Source: Planctomycetia bacterium
GTDB taxonomy: Bacteria; Planctomycetota; Planctomycetia; Pirellulales; UBA1268
Direction of reading: 5' to 3'
DNA: 64,000 nt
NCBI GenBank assembly: GCA_021414115.1
Contig: JAIOPD010000004.1
Span: 1-64,000 of the forward strand
Part shown: positions 61,640 to 64,000 of the stretch, one piece after another
How the letters are laid out: each line of letters starts with the position of its first letter
Numbering within the stretch: the stretch's first letter is position 1
The notes under the pieces: generated by a model
The model's input: only the letters and a program-made list of their open reading frames with translations
Told to the model about the DNA's origin: nothing
The model's database searches: none
Translations under genes and position numbers: made by a program

Positions 61640-62434
61640 CTAGCGGGTGGGGCTGATCGGCACGCGGGATTTCGGGTCCTGACGCCAGACGACTCCGAGC
61701 AGGTCGTAGAGCGTGCGGTCGTGCCGCACGAGCCGGTGCGGGTCCTGGAAGAAACACTCGCTCGCCACCGCGAAGAACTCCGCGTCGCTCTCGGCCGCGT
61801 ATTCGTCGAAGGCCGTCGAGCGGCCGTCGTCGAGCGCCTCCTCGAAGCGGGTTCGGCAGGCCGCCATGCCCGTGATCCAGGTCTGACGGTCGCCGGCAGG
61901 CAGCGGCGGGATGCCGTCGATGTCGCCGTCGAGTGCGTCGACGAGATGCGCGCACTCGTGGATCACCACGCTGCGCGGACCGTCACGAAGCCGGCCTCCG
62001 TCGAGCACGCCCGGCCACGAGAGCACCATGCTCCCCCCCGACCACGTCTCCCCGACCCTGGCCTCTCGCCACTCGAGTTCCCCGCCGCCCTCGAGCGGCG
62101 TCGATCGCGGCACGACGTAGTCGCCCGGATAGACGAGCACCGACTTGAGCGCGTCGAACCACTCGCCTTCGAGCCCCAGCGCAACCAGGCCCGCCTGGCC
62201 CGCGATCGTGACGCGGATTTCATCGGTGATCTCGAGGCCGCCGCAGCCCTCGAAGCGTTTCTCGGCGACGAATACCGCGATCCATTGGCGGAGCCGATCG
62301 ACTTCCGCCTCGTCGAGCCACTGCGCCTGCTTGACGCCGCGGCGGAGGACGTCGTGCCAGGCTCCGGGAAACGGCTGCTCGGCGATCGCACGACGGCGGC
62401 GGGCCCGCATCCACGAAAGCAGCATGGCATGCAC
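61640..62434 (-). CDS. mtfA: MtfA-family zinc peptidase
   Basis: This 264-residue protein matches MtfA (265 residues in E. coli), a zinc aminopeptidase that controls the Mlc glucose repressor there. The HECAH motif (H-E-x-x-H) lies near residues 157-161. A WFDALKSVLVYPGDYVVP block precedes it, and EYAAESDAEFFAVASECFFQDP (with Glu/Asp residues for the third metal ligand) follows near 225. An N-terminal RRRRAIAEQPFPGAW segment is typical. ATG 62434 is chosen; M at 62425 is also possible. Whether it acts on an Mlc-like protein here is unknown. Confidence 0.9.
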   Translation of the reverse strand: MHAMLLSWMRARRRRAIAEQPFPGAWHDVLRRGVKQAQWLDEAEVDRLRQWIAVFVAEKRFEGCGGLEITDEIRVTIAGQAGLVALGLEGEWFDALKSVLVYPGDYVVPRSTPLEGGGELEWREARVGETWSGGSMVLSWPGVLDGGRLRDGPRSVVIHECAHLVDALDGDIDGIPPLPAGDRQTWITGMAACRTRFEEALDDGRSTAFDEYAAESDAEFFAVASECFFQDPHRLVRHDRTLYDLLGVVWRQDPKSRVPISPTR

Positions 62435-62450
62435 ACCCGTGGCGGCGGGC

Positions 62451-62612
62451 CTACTGCGGCGGCACCGGGGAGATGGGCATCCGTCGCAGGAACAGATCCA
62501 GGGCCATGATCAGGCAGCCCACGGAGAGGGCGACGAACGAGAGCAGGAGCATCGCCGTATCGACGTTCATCGGGGATCGCCGCTGGGGCTGTTGCTGCGT
62601 GTCGTCGGCCAT
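62451..62612 (-). CDS. very small single-pass membrane protein
   Basis: This 53-residue protein has a polar start (MADDTQQQPQRRSP), one membrane helix (residues about 18-41, MLLLSFVALSVGCLIMALDLF) and a short RRMPISPVPPQ tail. It sits between mtfA (16 bp after its stop) and the coiled-coil gene (29 bp before its start), all on one strand, so it is probably translated as part of one operon. Function is unknown. Confidence 0.6.
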   Translation of the reverse strand: MADDTQQQPQRRSPMNVDTAMLLLSFVALSVGCLIMALDLFLRRMPISPVPPQ

Positions 62613-62641
62613 CGAAACCTCCCGTCGTTCCCGCGCCAAAC

Positions 62642-63502
62642 TCAGGCCTTGAGCCGCGTGGTCACCTTGTCACCGCGCTGCACGATGCCGCGGGCGTAGG
62701 CCTTCACGAGTTCCGCCACCGAGTGGTCGGGCATCACGCTCTTCACGATGGCCCGGCCGATGTATTCACCACCGCGGTAGACCTCGAGCGTGTGGCCCAC
62801 CTGCAGCCCGTCGTCGCTGCCGAGCGACACCTGGATCGATCCGGAGGCCACCGCCATCACGTCGCCGTCGAGCGTGGGCACGCGGTCTTTCGCCGCGCTG
62901 TCGAGCGTCAGGCCGTTCTGCTGGAGCAGGATCCGGGCATTGGCGACCTGCTTCTCGAGCTGGGCTTTTCGTTCCGCCGCAATCGTGAGTTGGGCCTGCA
63001 CCTCGGCCAGCGAGGCGGAGAGCTTGGCCGAGCGATCGACCTGCGAGTCAACCTTTGCCTGTTGCTCGCTCACCTGAGCGGTGAGTTTCTCCACCTCTTC
63101 GGCAACGAGTTTCAGCTGCTCGCGGGCGTCCTTGAGTTCGTCGAGCGCCTTTTGCTGCGCCGCCTCGCGATCGGCCTTGGCGGTCTTGAGCTGCGAGAGT
63201 TCCTCGTCTTTCTTGACGATGGCCGACTGCAACCTGGCAACGACCTGGTCTCGCGACTGTTCCGACTCCGCCACCTTCCGCTGGAGTTCGGTGATGTCCC
63301 GGTCGAGTTTTTCGCGTTCGGCCGTCGCCTGCTTGAGGCGGTAGTCGTAGCCGGGGAGTTGACCCGGCAGGCAGTCTTTGGGATCCCGGTAGACCTCGTC
63401 TTTCCAGTTGACGTGCGACATGTAGATGACGCCGGCAAACGTCATCAGCATGAGGCTCATGACGAACACCGCGAACACGAAGATCTTGCCGATGACGTTC
63501 AT
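62642..63502 (-). CDS. membrane-anchored coiled-coil protein
   Basis: This 286-residue protein has a membrane helix near the N-terminus (VIGKIFVFAVFVMSLMLMTFAGVIYM, residues about 3-28) and a Cys-containing stretch (DPKDCLPGQLPGYDY). A long coiled coil (about 55-195, e.g. LDRDITELQRKVAESEQSRD) leads to a small beta domain (IQVSLGSDDGLQVGHTLEVYRGG then IGRAIVKSVMPDHSVAELV) like those that follow coiled coils in FlgT/SAF-type proteins. It may tether or space envelope components. It is in the same direction as mtfA. Confidence 0.72.
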   Translation of the reverse strand: MNVIGKIFVFAVFVMSLMLMTFAGVIYMSHVNWKDEVYRDPKDCLPGQLPGYDYRLKQATAEREKLDRDITELQRKVAESEQSRDQVVARLQSAIVKKDEELSQLKTAKADREAAQQKALDELKDAREQLKLVAEEVEKLTAQVSEQQAKVDSQVDRSAKLSASLAEVQAQLTIAAERKAQLEKQVANARILLQQNGLTLDSAAKDRVPTLDGDVMAVASGSIQVSLGSDDGLQVGHTLEVYRGGEYIGRAIVKSVMPDHSVAELVKAYARGIVQRGDKVTTRLKA

Positions 63503-63634
63503 GGAATCCCTCGCCGTGAGGCTGCACCGCCGGTGGTCGCGACGTCGCCCGAACTATTGTCGGCGGCGGCGACCGGACCGGGCAAGGCTCCCCGGGCCGG
63601 GCCACGACCTCCGGAAGGGTGATCGGCAGACGGA

Positions 63635-64000
63635 TCACGGCGGCTCAAGCGACGATCGGGCAGCCCCTTCGGTCGATCCGCGGCCGGCACGCCGCCGCCC
63701 CGAAACGAGGGATTCGGCCGCTGCGGCCGCCATGATCGCCACACACAGCCCAATCGGCAGGGTTCCCACCACCAGCCATGGGCTCGTGCGGCCGTCGGGG
63801 CGGACGGTCACCCGGAGGGTCGCCGTGGCCCGGCGGGGCCCCCGGGCGAGCAGGCGGCCTGAGCCGTCGATGGAGGCGGAAAAGCCCGTGTTTGCCGCCA
63901 CCACGACGGGCGTGCGGACCTCGACGGCCCGGAACACGGCCGCGACGAGGTGCATGTCGAGCTCGCTCGATCCCCAGAACCAGCCGTCGTTGGTCAGGTT
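63635..64000 (-). CDS. lnt: Lnt, apolipoprotein N-acyltransferase (C-terminal part only)
   Basis: The frame enters from the right edge with [13 protein letters not shown], then [32 protein letters not shown] sequence, and ends at 63635. This is the C-terminal nitrilase-domain signature of Lnt, which adds the third acyl chain to lipoproteins at the inner membrane. A final membrane helix ([21 protein letters not shown]) near the end is also typical. The start, most membrane helices and the catalytic Glu/Lys/Cys lie outside the window. The gene follows the same strand as the coiled-coil and mtfA genes. Confidence 0.82.
   Translation of the reverse strand, partial: NLTNDGWFWGSSELDMHLVAAVFRAVEVRTPVVVAANTGFSASIDGSGRLLARGPRRATATLRVTVRPDGRTSPWLVVGTLPIGLCVAIMAAAAAESLVSGRRRAGRGSTEGAARSSLEPP

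Overview
The window looks like a chromosome segment of a planctomycete, probably Pirellulales-like. The DNA is visibly G+C-rich. It carries several lineage hallmarks: a cytochrome-type DUF1549/DUF1553 protein next to a Tat-exported DUF1501 protein, a BBP7-type beta-barrel, PQQ-type propeller proteins, a double-length UvrA, and an NfeD/FloA cluster. No transposase, integrase, phage gene or CRISPR array was seen. Genes are mostly in short, tightly overlapping operons with ATGA junctions.

Layout. 1-173: the start of an unknown minus-strand gene and tRNA-Met(CAT). 393-12616: a DNA-end-processing block, with an SbcD/SbcC-like pair (+) meeting recC-recB-recD (-) tail to tail. recD is split by a perfect 29-bp tandem duplication over its Walker A codons. 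12744-24715: an exported propeller protein, hflK-hflC, DUF1549/1553 - DUF1501 - ThuA - cupin, and the BBP7 porin. 24885-31043: a 2,052-residue tandem UvrA whose second half contains two in-frame copies of a dispersed repeat. 31170-36566: tRNA-Ala(CGC), an ECF sigma factor with a membrane partner, an alpha/beta hydrolase, a HEAT/TPR protein and pyrE. 36658-42954: nfeD - nfeD - floA - unknown, a strong intrinsic terminator, and an SH3-type exported protein. 43175-54095: an exported unknown, an MMPL/RND exporter with a small secreted partner, rhomboid protease, Gfo/Idh/MocA oxidoreductase, PolB-type exonuclease, a lipoprotein, a lysine-rich basic protein and nadA. 54536-64000: an AlaA-type aminotransferase, a 1,325-residue protein of unknown function, another propeller protein, MtfA, a tiny membrane protein, a coiled-coil membrane protein and the C-terminal end of Lnt.

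The most striking non-genic feature is two families of long inverted repeats. Family A is about 107-110 bp with about 30-bp imperfect arms. Family B has 26-bp arms with a 61-bp or longer spacer. Of the eight convergent gene junctions in the window, six carry these repeats; the other two have gaps of only 9 and 15 bp. No codirectional or divergent junction carries one. Three loci have the same B-then-A order. The only other copies seen are the two half-elements inside uvrA. This placement suggests a role at gene ends, such as bidirectional termination, mRNA 3'-end protection or supercoil handling, or a mobile element that is tolerated only there.

Starts were usually set by alignment to known family N-termini, signal peptides and Shine-Dalgarno-like GGAG motifs; many much longer upstream-extended frames were discarded.
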